DNA of 64,000 nt from Leishmania infantum JPCM5. Lineage: Eukaryota; Euglenozoa; Kinetoplastea; Trypanosomatida; Trypanosomatidae. The notes under the pieces were generated by a model. That model did no database searches. It was given only the letters and a program-made list of their open reading frames with translations, and was not told the DNA's origin. Shown piece after piece: positions 11,301 through 20,504 of the stretch (positions are counted from its first letter, which is position 1; the number at the start of each line of letters is the position of its first letter). The DNA lies in NCBI RefSeq assembly GCF_000002875.2, contig NC_009419.2, positions 1,724,642 through 1,788,641 on the forward strand, in the 5' to 3' direction. The translations under genes were made by a program, and so were the position numbers.

Positions 11301-14300
11301 TCAGCCCGGACGGCAGCTTGGCCGAGCTCAAGGGGTTTGAGCTGAAACGTCGCGGAGAGCTGATGCTTGTCAAGGACTTCCAGTCACAGGTGTTCCGCCG
11401 CTTCCTCGACGGCAGGACGCTCGCTGACGCGTACGCCTCGGCGGCTGTCGTGGCGGATGCCGCGCTTGACATGCTTGAGTCCAAAGGCGAAGGCTACGAT
11501 ACAGAGGAGATTCTGGAGAAGATTACGGAGAGCAGCAACATGACTCGGCGACTCTCCGAGTACCCCGAATCGCAGAAGTCGCTGGCCATCACGACAGCAC
11601 GGCGCATTGCCGAGTTCCTGGGACCGCAAATGGTAAAAGATAAGGGCCTGGCGTGCCACTTCATCATCTCACGCATGCCGGCCGGCCGCCCCGTCACGGA
11701 GCGGGCGATCCCCGTCACGATCTTCCGCGCGGACCCGGCAGTTCGCACGCATTTTCTGCGCAAGTGGACCGCCGACACAACGGTTCCGTCCGAGCTGAAT
11801 TTGAAGACGCTGCTGGACTGGGACTACTACACTGCACGCTTCAGCGCCTGCGTGCAGAAGATTGTGTCTATCCCGGCGGCGCTGCAGTCGCTGCCGAACC
11901 CGGTGCCGCGCGTGGTGCACCCGGACTGGCTGGAAAAGCGCATTCGTCACCGCAACTCCCGCTACCGTCAAGTGTCACTTGTCGGCATGCTATCCAAGGT
12001 GCAAGGCAAGAACGAGGCGCTGGCTGGCGTGTCGGCGGCGGCGGCCGCCGCCGCTGCCGTCAGAGTGGACGAGGACGAGGACGGGGTCGTGCTGGAGCAG
12101 GGGGGTGGTGCGGGCGCTGTAGAGGGAGAGCTGCAAGACTTGGAGGACATGGCGGGCGGTGCAGGCAGCAGCACCGTACGCCACGTGCCAAAGACGCAAA
12201 AAGCCCGTGCGGCCTGTGCTGGTGAACGACGATGTGCCGCGGGGACGGACGCTGAAACGGACTGGGACGAAGACGACACGGATTGTGAGGGGGAGTCGGA
12301 GGACGACATGGAGCGGCTGCAGCGCGAGGCGGATGCCGAGCTGGATGCGCTGGCGCATGATGTAAAACAGCGCTACTTTGCTCCAAGGAGCGCGAACGCG
12401 CTCGACGCAGATTTTTTCGCCGACCGTGGTGCGAAGCGTTGGCTGGCCCAGCGCAAGGACACGTGGCTACAGCGAGCTCGTCTGCGCAGGGAGCTGGCGC
12501 TCGAGAACGGCCTGAGCGAGGTCGCTCTGGGTGGGGAGAACAGTGACGCAGTGGCTCTCGGGCAAGCGACGGCGCCCGATGTCGCTGGCATGAACAGCCA
12601 CTTCATCGATCTAAAGTCACGTGCGCTGGCGACCGTCTGGAACGTGCTCGAGGTGCGCGAGAATGAGGAGAGTCCCGGAACTGTGCAGGTGCTTGCGGCG
12701 CTGGAGCATAGCCTCTACTCCTTTCGCGTTCAGGTGCGTCGCACCGTCCTTGTAGACGCGGACCCCGCGCTGCGCCTGCAGGCGTTCGACGCCACTGAGG
12801 TCAGCGGGCGGGTGCTGCCGCGGCGTGCAGCAGCCGGCCGCCTCTACCAGGTCAATGTTCCGCCTGGCGAGGAGGGGGAGCGGTGCCTCAATGCGCTGCA
12901 CGTGATGGAGGGCGTTCGCCGGATCTACGAGGAGCATCGCACGCGCGTGGACACGTTCGTCGAGCAACTCGGTTGCTGCGTCTCCGTCGACTCGGCGCGG
13001 CACCTGCGCAACGCGCGTCGGCGCCCACCTTCGCAGCGTGAGCTCTTTGGCATAGATGAGATGAACATGCACACGTGCACGAATTATCTCAGCTGTGGCG
13101 CCGCGGACCGTGCCGTGTTCGTCTTCCACGCGGTGACGGAACAGCGCGGTTTGATCGCTGCCGTTTATCCGCAGACCAACACTGCCTTCGTCGTCTTTAT
13201 TCAGCCCGCTGAAGCGGCAAAGCCCGTGATCAGCTGGAGCAGCATTTGCGCGGAGAGCGCAAAGCGGCTGCACACGAGCACGCCGGAGCCGATTCGGGTC
13301 ACATCCGCGGTGGCGGAGGATCAGCGAGCAGCGTGGCGGCAGGTTCATCAGCACCTGAGCGCCGCCTTGGAAAACGCCAAGGCGCCTCTTCTGGCTGTGC
13401 TGCAGAGCTGCCAGCCCACGTCGACACTCCTGCAGCAGCGCGCGTTGCCTGTGGGACTGCCTTACCTGCGTGTCCTCGGCGCTGCGGAAGATGAGCGGCT
13501 GCTGAGCGACCCGTTCCGCTGGACGCGCCTGCTGGCGCGGCGACTGTTTGAACGCTTCTTCGCGTCGCTATTGTGGGTAGAGGAGCGTCTGGCGCTGAGC
13601 CGTGTCTCTGGCATCCCGCTTTGCAACATTGCCCAGGACAGCTGCGTGCATGTGCTGGATGTGCTGTACAGTCGTGCCCTACACCGGCGCCATCACGTGC
13701 TGTGGTGCAGCAGCGACCCTCTCATAACTTTTGACACCGTGGAGGAGCGTCCGCGCGAGGTGTGCATGGCTGGCGGCTATACTTCGTGGTGCGTCGAATT
13801 CGGCCTTTCGCGCCTGGACGTCGTCGCGCTGCTCTTCTCACAGGCGATTGAGGAAGGCGATGACCCGAACGCGCGGGTGCTGTGTGACCGTGGCGTATCG
13901 ACGCACTTCAACATCCTGCGTGATCTGGTGGCCGACTTGCTGGGGCAGGCCATGGAGAACATCCTCGCCGACACACTCCTGAACAACGTGGCGCGGTGGC
14001 TGCGCGACCCGGCGTCGTCCTGCTACGAGCCGCGCTTGGTGGAGCTTCTCAGCAGTCTCGCACACCGTGCACTCACGGGCATCCTGCTCCGCCTCGCCAA
14101 GCTCGGCGGCCGCGCCGTAAAGGTGGACGGCAGTTCCGTCACCGTCCTCACCTCCAAGTACTCGCTTCAGGAGGCGGTGAGCTTCGCCCGCTTTCTGACA
14201 GCATCGCTGCAGGACCAGCCGATGCTACTGCTGCTCTCGCTGCAGCCACTGCGCTACTGGTGTCCATATGTGGTGCTTGACCCTTGCGACTACGCTGGCC

Positions 14301-15217
14301 TGTTCATCACCGAGGACGCCATCAAGCTCAAGCAGGGCGAGGAGCCGACACGAGCGGATCTGCACGTAGCACATCAGCTCACGATGGCTAGCCGACTTCC
14401 CAGCCGTGCCCGCAACACTTTTGTGGAGCGCGTTGTCGAGACTCTCTACCAGCTGAACGCGTCAACACACCATGTCTACTGCGACACGGTAGGCGATCAC
14501 ACGGTCACGCTCGCTACGCGGCACGACCACCTGACGCGGCGCTTGTTGCAGGACTCGCAGAAGCTCTTTGAAGGTGTCTTGCAGACAGACATCATGGACG
14601 AGGTGCAGCGCGTGATGGACACGCGCGACCTGTACACCGAGGAGGAGCACGCAGCACACGAGCGCGGCGAGTTGACGCTGTGGTCCAGCGGCGCCGTTGC
14701 ACTCGAGTACGCGAAGTGTGTGTGTCGTGTGCTGGAGCTGATCCCGTGCAACGGCGCCGTCGGCAAGGTGCGCAACAACTGCATGCGTTTATGCGGCATC
14801 AGCCCATTCTCCGCCCAGTCGCAGTTTCAGGCCGATCCTTTCCTGGCGCACCGCCTTCAGTCCGTCACGTGCAGTTTCTGCAACTCTCACATCTCGATCG
14901 ACTTGCTTGTGAGGCGGAAGTCGGTGACATCGCCATTTACCTGCACAGCGTGTGCGGCGCCAATTGCGGCAGCTTCCATGGAAGGAACGCTCGTCCGTCA
15001 TGTGAGCCAGCTGCTGCGAGTTTACAACCAGCAGGACTTCGTGTGCACCAAGTGTCGTGAGATGACAACAACCTATGTGGCGGAAAGGTGCTGTGGCGCG
15101 CTCGTCGGCAAGGCCGCGCCGGTAGAGGGCGAGCTCCGGGCACTTCATCGCCTTGCGAAGATACAAGGCTTTGCGTGGCTTGCCGAGAGCGTGGAGGCGG
15201 CGCTCCTCTGCACGTGA
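8306..15217 (+). CDS. POLE: DNA polymerase epsilon catalytic subunit
   Basis: 2303 aa, close to the usual size of eukaryotic Pol2/POLE (about 2200-2300). It is the leading-strand replicative polymerase with proofreading exonuclease, acting in the nucleus. Exonuclease motifs: Exo I FDIET (Asp236, Glu238), Exo II YNGDYFDFPF (323-332, acidic residues Asp326/Asp329), Exo III YSVSDAV (Asp423). Polymerase motifs: A, DVGAMYPN (Asp586); B, NSFYGYVMRKG (from 855); C, ELDTDGIW (Asp902/Asp904), where DTDG rather than B-family DTDS is the epsilon signature. A low-complexity alanine run (about 1243-1251) and an acidic stretch (to about 1340) separate the halves. The C-terminal inactive-polymerase-like half ends in zinc-finger cysteines (C2189/C2192, C2213/C2216, then C2247/C2250, C2262/C2263). 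ATG 8306 lies 14 nt after a polypyrimidine-AG; the frame is open upstream, but that part is low complexity. Confidence 0.97.
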   Translation: MSARLESGTRVGWLFNYHPITEVLQEEEDAVAGEGTQRAALVLLFQDLAGDTFYVHLHYDPYILVQAVEGHEREVELGLMSSFGPQIISEIIAVEKEDLDLVNHLSGKKRVYLKVVFRNVQDLTTVRGRLEKTVKLNASLGSENPLRSQFSGSLGDAMAKPFAEDPLYSAAGSSRWMDWVQDIREYDVKYHMRVAIDMKVYCGLWYDVTVTEGGARVQRCDDSRYAPAMPRVIAFDIETTKAPLRFPQPEVDEVYMISYMLDGRGYLIINREIVTEDIAPFEYTPKPEYEGFFDTFNEENEAATLRRFFDEMRKYKPNVYVTYNGDYFDFPFIHARALYHGMNMRNEIGFTQMADGAFLNKQIPHLDCFYWVKRDSYLPQGSQGLKAVTKYKLGYEPIEVDPEDMLPLAQSQPQRMASYSVSDAVSTWYLYQKYVHPFIFSLATIIPMPPDDVLRKGSGGLCESLLMVQAEANNVVFPNKKETERERFYEGHLIDTETYIGGRVEALRSGVYRSDIPMTFDMNPDTYQSLIDDVDEALRFTLEVENGVKVEEVTNLEEVRAAILAKLTNLRDRPHQQEKPFIYHLDVGAMYPNIILTNRLQPYAIARPDVCAGCCFNSPNNEAQCKRVMSWKWRAELFTAGRYEFQRVKAQLENESFAAGVIEQANLAAVQKKAYGNRKGNVLEGTSYERKDDWKKSQSSRKGGGGAGYRQESRQQQREAADALLQREFGADRNGEGGSSDSDGDADGPKAYHKLNENTQFNMLKRRLSEYSRKAYGKIHETREVMRSNVVCQRENSFYVDTVRLFRDRRYEYKAALKTWKKRLDAAKDSDERKVCQSRCVQMESLQLAHKCILNSFYGYVMRKGSRWSSMEMAGIVTYLGATLIQMARSLVQQIGVTLELDTDGIWCCLPNTFPENFTLATTNPSKPKISISYPCVVLNKMVHDRYSNHQYQDLVSTGVYKTRSECSIYFEVDGPYLAMLLPASREEGKSIKKRYAVFSPDGSLAELKGFELKRRGELMLVKDFQSQVFRRFLDGRTLADAYASAAVVADAALDMLESKGEGYDTEEILEKITESSNMTRRLSEYPESQKSLAITTARRIAEFLGPQMVKDKGLACHFIISRMPAGRPVTERAIPVTIFRADPAVRTHFLRKWTADTTVPSELNLKTLLDWDYYTARFSACVQKIVSIPAALQSLPNPVPRVVHPDWLEKRIRHRNSRYRQVSLVGMLSKVQGKNEALAGVSAAAAAAAAVRVDEDEDGVVLEQGGGAGAVEGELQDLEDMAGGAGSSTVRHVPKTQKARAACAGERRCAAGTDAETDWDEDDTDCEGESEDDMERLQREADAELDALAHDVKQRYFAPRSANALDADFFADRGAKRWLAQRKDTWLQRARLRRELALENGLSEVALGGENSDAVALGQATAPDVAGMNSHFIDLKSRALATVWNVLEVRENEESPGTVQVLAALEHSLYSFRVQVRRTVLVDADPALRLQAFDATEVSGRVLPRRAAAGRLYQVNVPPGEEGERCLNALHVMEGVRRIYEEHRTRVDTFVEQLGCCVSVDSARHLRNARRRPPSQRELFGIDEMNMHTCTNYLSCGAADRAVFVFHAVTEQRGLIAAVYPQTNTAFVVFIQPAEAAKPVISWSSICAESAKRLHTSTPEPIRVTSAVAEDQRAAWRQVHQHLSAALENAKAPLLAVLQSCQPTSTLLQQRALPVGLPYLRVLGAAEDERLLSDPFRWTRLLARRLFERFFASLLWVEERLALSRVSGIPLCNIAQDSCVHVLDVLYSRALHRRHHVLWCSSDPLITFDTVEERPREVCMAGGYTSWCVEFGLSRLDVVALLFSQAIEEGDDPNARVLCDRGVSTHFNILRDLVADLLGQAMENILADTLLNNVARWLRDPASSCYEPRLVELLSSLAHRALTGILLRLAKLGGRAVKVDGSSVTVLTSKYSLQEAVSFARFLTASLQDQPMLLLLSLQPLRYWCPYVVLDPCDYAGLFITEDAIKLKQGEEPTRADLHVAHQLTMASRLPSRARNTFVERVVETLYQLNASTHHVYCDTVGDHTVTLATRHDHLTRRLLQDSQKLFEGVLQTDIMDEVQRVMDTRDLYTEEEHAAHERGELTLWSSGAVALEYAKCVCRVLELIPCNGAVGKVRNNCMRLCGISPFSAQSQFQADPFLAHRLQSVTCSFCNSHISIDLLVRRKSVTSPFTCTACAAPIAAASMEGTLVRHVSQLLRVYNQQDFVCTKCREMTTTYVAERCCGALVGKAAPVEGELRALHRLAKIQGFAWLAESVEAALLCT

Positions 15218-16237
15218 GAGCTCTTTGTCAAGGTGTGCTGTGGCGGCACGCGCACAGTAGCCTTTGCAAGTACGCTCACCGCACGGCGCAGGCGCAGCAA
15301 AGCACGCCCTGCGCCGTGCGGTTTCCGCTCCACTGTGGCGCGGTGGGGCTCTACCAGCTCTCGTTTCCGCGCACGCCAACTCAGCGCGCGCGCGCATACA
15401 CGCAGCGTGCGAGTCATGGGCTGCCAAAAACAAACGCAGCGAAAACGATAGCGGCGGCTACCTTGGAGACCAAGAGCTTTTTCGCTCTTCTTCGTCCGCC
15501 CGAGAAGCGGCAACAACGTACATCCATGTGCATTTTCACATAGACATGAACGGACCGTTTTATAGAACAGGCTTGGGGGTGGCCGCTGATGGCGCATTCC
15601 CGAATTCGCACCTTGCCTTGCATGGCTGTGACTTACCTAAAGGCCATAGTATCCGCCTCTCTGTCGAGACTGTGCATGATGGGCTGTTTTCTCTTTTACT
15701 TCTTTGCGAGTCTGCTGTGGGTTTGAGATGCGCGTCTTCGTAAGCCATACGCCCTCAGATGGAAAGGAGGCAACACTGCGCGTTTGATGTTCGAGCGAGA
15801 GAGAGAGAAAGAGGGTGATAAATCGTGCCGGCCTCTTTGCGCTCGTCCACGCATGTGGAGAACTGAGGCGTCCTGCAGGGTTGCGCTTCTAGTTCACCTG
15901 TCCCACGCCCCGTTACTGCATGCACGAGGAGAGGGTCAGGAGCTTCTGGTCACATGCGTCCTACTGTCGTAGTATCCTACGCGCTATGTCTTATTCTTGC
16001 CTCCTCTCTCTCCCTCTCTGGGTACATCGGCCCGCCCCCATCCTCCTCTCCCTTGCTGCTGCCGCTTCTGTTATTATTGTTATTTTGTATTTTGCGGTGC
16101 CGCTCTTCTCCTTCGTCGACTGCAACAACATGCACGCACACGTACAGATTCGCGAGCACAGGCGCGTTCGCGCGATACATGTCGCTGGAGAAAGACTGGT
16201 TTACCTTCTTTCCCTTGAGCATGGCGCGCGCGCAAGC
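15218..16237. other. intergenic region with a strong hairpin near the polymerase epsilon stop
   Basis: 1 kb without a supported gene. Notable content: a perfect 15-bp inverted repeat (15278-15322), a GA run (15796-15811) and a long pyrimidine-rich region (15985-16120) that should direct splicing of the following small gene. AG dinucleotides near 16146-16147 and 16236-16237 are candidate acceptors. Confidence 0.65.
15278..15322 (+). other. perfect 15-bp inverted repeat (3' UTR hairpin)
   Basis: Arm 15278-15292 is exactly complementary to 15308-15322, with a 15-nt loop; the arms are very GC-rich. It starts 61 nt after the polymerase epsilon stop codon and so should lie in its 3' UTR. Function unknown. 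Confidence 0.85.
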
Positions 16238-16582
16238 ATGTTGCGTCTTTCCTTTCTTGTCCGCCTGCGGCCGCGGCACATCATGTTCACACCCCCGCCT
16301 CTTGCGAAGCGCACGGGCAAGTTCAGGTGCAAAGCGTGCCAGCACAGCTGGTTCTCGGACGAGGTGTGGGTGACCAAGACGACGCAGCGCGTGTACCAAG
16401 GCGAGTCCTGCGAGACGTGCGGGACAACAAATAAGCCGTACTACGTCGGCAGGCCAGAGGAGACTATCTTTAACCGCGCTCGCACGCCCCACCCCGTAAA
16501 GCGCGGCGTCTCCTCGTCGCGCAGCGAGCGCAAGCTGAAACACTCACGGTTTGACTGGCGAGTCCAGAAGGGGCGGCACTGA
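16238..16582 (+). CDS. small CxxC zinc-binding protein (zf-3CxxC-like)
   Basis: 114 aa from ATG 16238, or 99 aa from ATG 16283. The core GKFRCKACQHSW, then EVWV, then YQGESCETCG and PYYVG follows the pattern of the zf-3CxxC zinc-binding family: paired CxxC motifs (Cys31/34 and Cys58/61, numbered from 16238) around a W/VW-containing strand. Only two of the usual three CxxC pairs are visible. The C-terminus is basic and Ser/Arg-rich, ending in a DWRVQKGRH-type tail that could bind nucleic acid. ATG 16238 sits directly after a possible acceptor AG. No AG lies between it and 16283, so transcripts must reach at least this far upstream. An out-of-frame ATG at 16179 would be an upstream ORF if splicing occurs near 16147. 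Function unknown. Confidence 0.72.
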   Translation: MLRLSFLVRLRPRHIMFTPPPLAKRTGKFRCKACQHSWFSDEVWVTKTTQRVYQGESCETCGTTNKPYYVGRPEETIFNRARTPHPVKRGVSSSRSERKLKHSRFDWRVQKGRH

Positions 16583-17363
16583 GTACTGACCTTTGCTCGT
16601 TTCCTCATCTGTGCTTCGTCGTTTCATATTAGTGGTAGGCCGCATGCACGCACCAAAGCAGCTCTTCGTTGTGCCGCGTTGCTTCTGCATGCATTCACGA
16701 AGGAGAAGTTGAGGTGAAGGCCCCTCAACGACTCGCGCGGTTCTGCTCCTGCGTCCTCGACGGATCGGTTACCGTGTGCAAGCCAACGACGCTGAAAATG
16801 TGGCATCCTTTCATACTCTAACTCTTCCTTCTTTTTCGGCACGCATGCACACATGAGCATGATAGGCCGCACTCACTTCACTGGAACAACAACGAAAGGG
16901 CGTGCTATCGATGTGAATGGAATCAACGCATCTGGGCCACTGCGTTGGCGACGTACTGCGCGACTCCCCGCCCCCACCCCTTTAGGACGCTTATGCTTGC
17001 AACTGTCAAAGCCATTGCATCTTTTTCTGACGGCTTTGTGACAATGATATGCGTTTTTCCTACTTCCCTCCAAGCTCTCACCTCATCTTCCCACACGCCT
17101 GCCTAAATATTTGACCTAAACATGTTCTGTCCTCACTCTGTTGCTCGCCTTGCTGGCCATATCTAAACATAATCCCTCATGGCCGCAACGATGACAGTTC
17201 TGCCGATACGCATAATACGAACGCCGTAAGTAAATTAAAAAGAGCAAAGCTGCCGCCTCACCCGTGGCCGAGCATCACTTTCTCACCTAACACACTTGAT
17301 ATTGACACATTGATTCCCTCTTCGTCTTATCTCTCTTCTACTTTTCTATCCACGACCGTCATC
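16583..17363. other. intergenic region
   Basis: 780 nt with no supported gene. It is less repetitive than other spacers. Close to the downstream ATG there is a clear CT-rich tract (17309-17356) with no AG before ATG 17364, so the acceptor used must lie upstream of the tract or the tract must serve an alternative site. Confidence 0.6.
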
Positions 17364-19064
17364 ATGTCCCTCCGTCTCCCAAAGGATGAGCTTGAGGCGC
17401 ACATCTACCTCTACTTGAAGGACTCCAGATACACCAGCGCCGCGCAGGCGCTGGAGGAGGCCAACCCGAAGGCTGTCACGCACTCCCGCAAGATCGGCAC
17501 TTCCGCCCTCACCGCCGCCTCGAAGGAGCTGGTGGCTGCCGCGGACTCTGACAGCTCCGACGATGAGCCTGTTCGCAAGCCGGTGGCCAAGAAGCCTTCA
17601 CCAAAGATGGCCCCCAAGAAGGCCCCCATCGCCGACAGCGACAGCGACGACGACGAGCCTGTTCGCAAGCCGGTGCTAGCCAAAAAGCCTGTGGCGGACT
17701 CGAGCTCTGACGAGGAGGAGGCTCCGAAAAAGCCGGCGGCGAAGCGCCCTTCTCCGAAGCCTTCGCCAAAGCAGGCCCCCAAGAAGGCCCCCATCGCCGA
17801 CAGCGACAGCGACGACGACGAGCCTGTTCGCAAGCCGGTGCTAGCCAAAAAGCCTGTGGCGGACTCGAGCTCTGACGAGGAGGAGGCTCCGAAAAAGCCG
17901 GCGGCGAAGCGCCCTTCTCCGAAGCCTTCGCCAAAGCAGGCCCCCAAGAAGGCCCCCATCGCCGACAGCGACAGCGACGACGACGAGCCTGTTCGCAAGC
18001 CGGTGCTAGCCAAAAAGCCTGTGGCGGACTCGAGCTCTGACGAGGAGGAGGCTCCGAAAAAGCCGGCGGCGAAGCGCCCTTCTCCGAAGCCTTCGCCAAA
18101 GCAGGCCCCCAAGAAGGCCCCCATCGCCGACAGCGACAGCGACGACGACGAGCCTGTTCGCAAGCCGGTGCTAGCCAAAAAGCCTGTGGCGGACTCGAGC
18201 TCTGACGAGGAGGAGGCTCCGAAAAAGCCGGCGGCGAAGCGCCCTTCTCCGAAGCCTTCGCCAAAGCAGGCCCCCAAGAAGGCCCCCATCGCCGACAGCG
18301 ACAGCTCCGACGATGAGCCTGTTCGCAAGCCGGTGGCCAAGAAGCCTTCGCCAAAGCAGGCCCCCAAGAAGGCCCCCATCGCCGACAGCGACAGCGACGA
18401 CGACGAGCCTGTTCGCAAGCCGGTGGCCAAGAAGCCTTCGCCAAAGCAGGCCCCCAAGAAGGCCCCCATCGCCGACAGCGACAGCTCCGACGATGAGGAG
18501 CCGGTAAAAAAGATGACCGCGACTAAAAAACCTGCGAGTGACTCCTCTGATGAGGAGCAGCAATCCGTACAGAAGCGTCACATGGCGGAGGAAGACGAGG
18601 AGGAGGACCAGCCCATGCGTCAGGTCAGCCGCACCGAAGCCCAGTCGAGCAATGGAAGCTATGGCGGCCGCGGTGGTCGCGGTGGTGACCGTGGCGGCTT
18701 CCGCGGTGGTGACCGTGGCGGCTTCCGCGGTGGTGATCGCGGAGGTTTCCGTGGTGGTCGAGGCGGCGACCGTGGCGGCTTCCGCGGTAGTGATCGCGGA
18801 GGTTTCCGTGGTGGTCGAGGCGGCGACCGTGGCGGCTTCCGCGGTGGTGATCGTGGCGGCTTCCGCGGTGGGGACCGTGGCGGCTTCCGCGGTGGGGACC
18901 GTGGCGGCTTCCGCGGTGGCGATCGCGGAGGTTTCCGTGGTGGTCGAGGCGGTGACCGTGGCGGCTTCCGTGGTGGTCGTGGTGGCGCCCCGCAGATTGG
19001 TCTCAGTACTCCTTCGCTCAACACGATAAACCAGAGCGTCAAGCTCGGCAGCGACAGCGACTAG
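17364..19064 (+). CDS. LisH-domain, Nopp140-like acidic/basic repeat and RGG-box nucleolar protein
   Basis: 566 aa in three parts. Residues about 4-35 form a LisH-like dimerisation motif ([11 protein letters not shown]...[10 protein letters not shown]). Residues 87-396 are alternating acidic serine clusters ([17 protein letters not shown]) and basic Lys/Pro segments, the SRP40/Nopp140 pattern of heavily CK2-phosphorylatable nucleolar chaperones. Residues 434-541 are [13 protein letters not shown] repeats, an RNA-binding, arginine-methylated RGG box. This architecture (Nopp140-like with an RG-rich C-terminus) resembles the protein called NoLP in T. brucei, as I recall it. The likely role is rRNA/snoRNP biogenesis in the nucleolus. 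ATG 17364 starts the LisH motif; the upstream 18 codons of open frame lack an ATG. The central repeats are identical at DNA level, so copy number may vary between strains. Confidence 0.88.
   Translation: MSLRLPKDELEAHIYLYLKDSRYTSAAQALEEANPKAVTHSRKIGTSALTAASKELVAAADSDSSDDEPVRKPVAKKPSPKMAPKKAPIADSDSDDDEPVRKPVLAKKPVADSSSDEEEAPKKPAAKRPSPKPSPKQAPKKAPIADSDSDDDEPVRKPVLAKKPVADSSSDEEEAPKKPAAKRPSPKPSPKQAPKKAPIADSDSDDDEPVRKPVLAKKPVADSSSDEEEAPKKPAAKRPSPKPSPKQAPKKAPIADSDSDDDEPVRKPVLAKKPVADSSSDEEEAPKKPAAKRPSPKPSPKQAPKKAPIADSDSSDDEPVRKPVAKKPSPKQAPKKAPIADSDSDDDEPVRKPVAKKPSPKQAPKKAPIADSDSSDDEEPVKKMTATKKPASDSSDEEQQSVQKRHMAEEDEEEDQPMRQVSRTEAQSSNGSYGGRGGRGGDRGGFRGGDRGGFRGGDRGGFRGGRGGDRGGFRGSDRGGFRGGRGGDRGGFRGGDRGGFRGGDRGGFRGGDRGGFRGGDRGGFRGGRGGDRGGFRGGRGGAPQIGLSTPSLNTINQSVKLGSDSD
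17622..18281 (+). repeat. four tandem 165-bp (55-aa) coding repeats
   Basis: Units begin at 17622, 17787, 17952 and 18117 and read as the same sequence on inspection, each encoding [16 protein letters not shown]... through ...KQAPKK. In-frame and inside the Nopp140-like gene. Confidence 0.95.
18282..18461 (+). repeat. two 90-bp (30-aa) shortened versions of the same repeat
   Basis: Units at 18282 and 18372 keep the acidic cluster and the PSPKQAPKK end but lack the middle 25 residues of the 55-aa unit. A further partial unit starts at 18462. This indicates internal deletion and re-duplication. Confidence 0.9.
18663..18988 (+). repeat. RGG-box coding repeat
   Basis: Short imperfect repeats encoding GGFRGGDR and GGRGGDR. 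Directly visible in both DNA and protein. Confidence 0.95.
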
Positions 19065-20504
19065 GCAGCTTAGGTGATTGAGAGATGCGTAGCTGCGAAA
19101 CTGTTGAGGCGGTGAGCAGCTTTGGAGTGTGTGCGTGTGTGTCGTGCATGTTTCGACGTGTTGTACCATAAGATCTAACCCCTCCTTTTTCCGGTTTCGT
19201 TTTGTTTTCTGTCACCCGTCCGAAGGAGCACGAAGAGGAGCACCAAGGACAGGAGGGGGGCAGGGCTTCTTAAACAAGAATATGTCCTTTTTCTATTAGC
19301 TCTGTAATTACTAATGGCTAATGATGCGCTCTATCGTTCTACAGCGACTCCCCTCTCCCAACTCTCTTGAGCGCGCACCCTCCATGAACAAGTGTCCATT
19401 ACGTGCGTGTGCGGTTCTCACTATCCACTTCCTGTGTCTTTTCTTTTGCACGCTTTTTTATTGTAGGCTGGGGCGTTGCCCACCTCTTCTTTTTGTTGCT
19501 GCGCCTTGCATCCCTTCGCAGGCGCGCGGCCGCTCCTGTGTGGGAGGCAAGAGTAGCGGAGGTCATCGATTGCAGCGAAAAAGGGGGGAAGCAGAGCGCG
19601 TGCTTGTGCGTGCGTCAGTTTTGTGCCCATCCTCAGCCCCCTCTTCTTTCCTACCTGCTCTCCCGCACACTCGATTTTTCATCTCCGCCCCTCCCACCTG
19701 GATTGTGAAGGTAGTGAAGGGCAGCATTCTTTTCCAAAAAGAAATGAGCATAAGGGATGCAAAAGGATAAATCTGAAGGGTAAAGAGAGGCGAACATGCG
19801 TGTCGATTTTACAAAGCAAAAAGAGGAAGCGCGGGCGATGGAGAGGGTGCTTACAACTGAAAGGCGGTCATTAGTATTTACACATGTGCAGCGGTCTAGG
19901 ATGAGGTAGCGTGGTCATCTCCTTCTTGCGGGGCGAAAATGAGACACTCAGTTTCCGTTGATTCTCGAAAGTCTCTCATAAGGTGTGCACAGCAGCTCAG
20001 GTGTGTTGAAACACGAGGCTCCGTCAGTCACGAGTTGTTGATGCTTACGCCTAGAGGATAGGCGAGACGAGCGACATGGAAAGGGGCTCTGGAGCGCAGC
20101 TGCACCGCTGGAATCAGCAGCACCAACAGACATACAAACGTAGCAGGCTGCAAGTAGTAAATGCTATTGGCAGCGAAGAGCATGGAACGTTTTCCTCGCG
20201 CCTCTCCTCCGGTCATCGCAAAAGATCTTTTGGCGCAGCAGCACATCGTGTCGTTTTGATGATGTAAAAACGTGCGTTCTGTGAGACGCTGCACGGGTTC
20301 TCCCTTGCCGAATATCGACTGCTAATTTTTCTCTCCCTGCGCCACTTTTCTTCATGCACTTTCTCTCCTGCGCCGCTGCCTTTCTGCTCGCGTTTCGTTT
20401 CGAGCGCTTGCTATGGGGAGGAAGAATATCACACAAGGCAGGAGAAGCCTTTATTTTGTCCCCCTCGCTCTCTCTTTGCCATTTTCCACCTACTTCAGCA
20501 GCCA
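19065..20504. other. intergenic region
   Basis: 1.44 kb, no supported gene. Contains a short GT run (about 19129-19142) and scattered CT tracts. The pyrimidine-rich segment 20440-20492 is followed by cag at about 20497-20499, just before the next ATG (20505). Confidence 0.65.

Noticed and set aside
17622..18461. Regular repeats considered as a CRISPR-like array
   Set aside because: Units are directly adjacent, without unique spacers, in frame and coding; the genome is eukaryotic.
17411..18469. 352-aa minus-strand repetitive frame (and a 311-aa one) opposite the Nopp140-like gene
   Set aside because: It arises only from the reverse complement of the 165-bp coding repeats.
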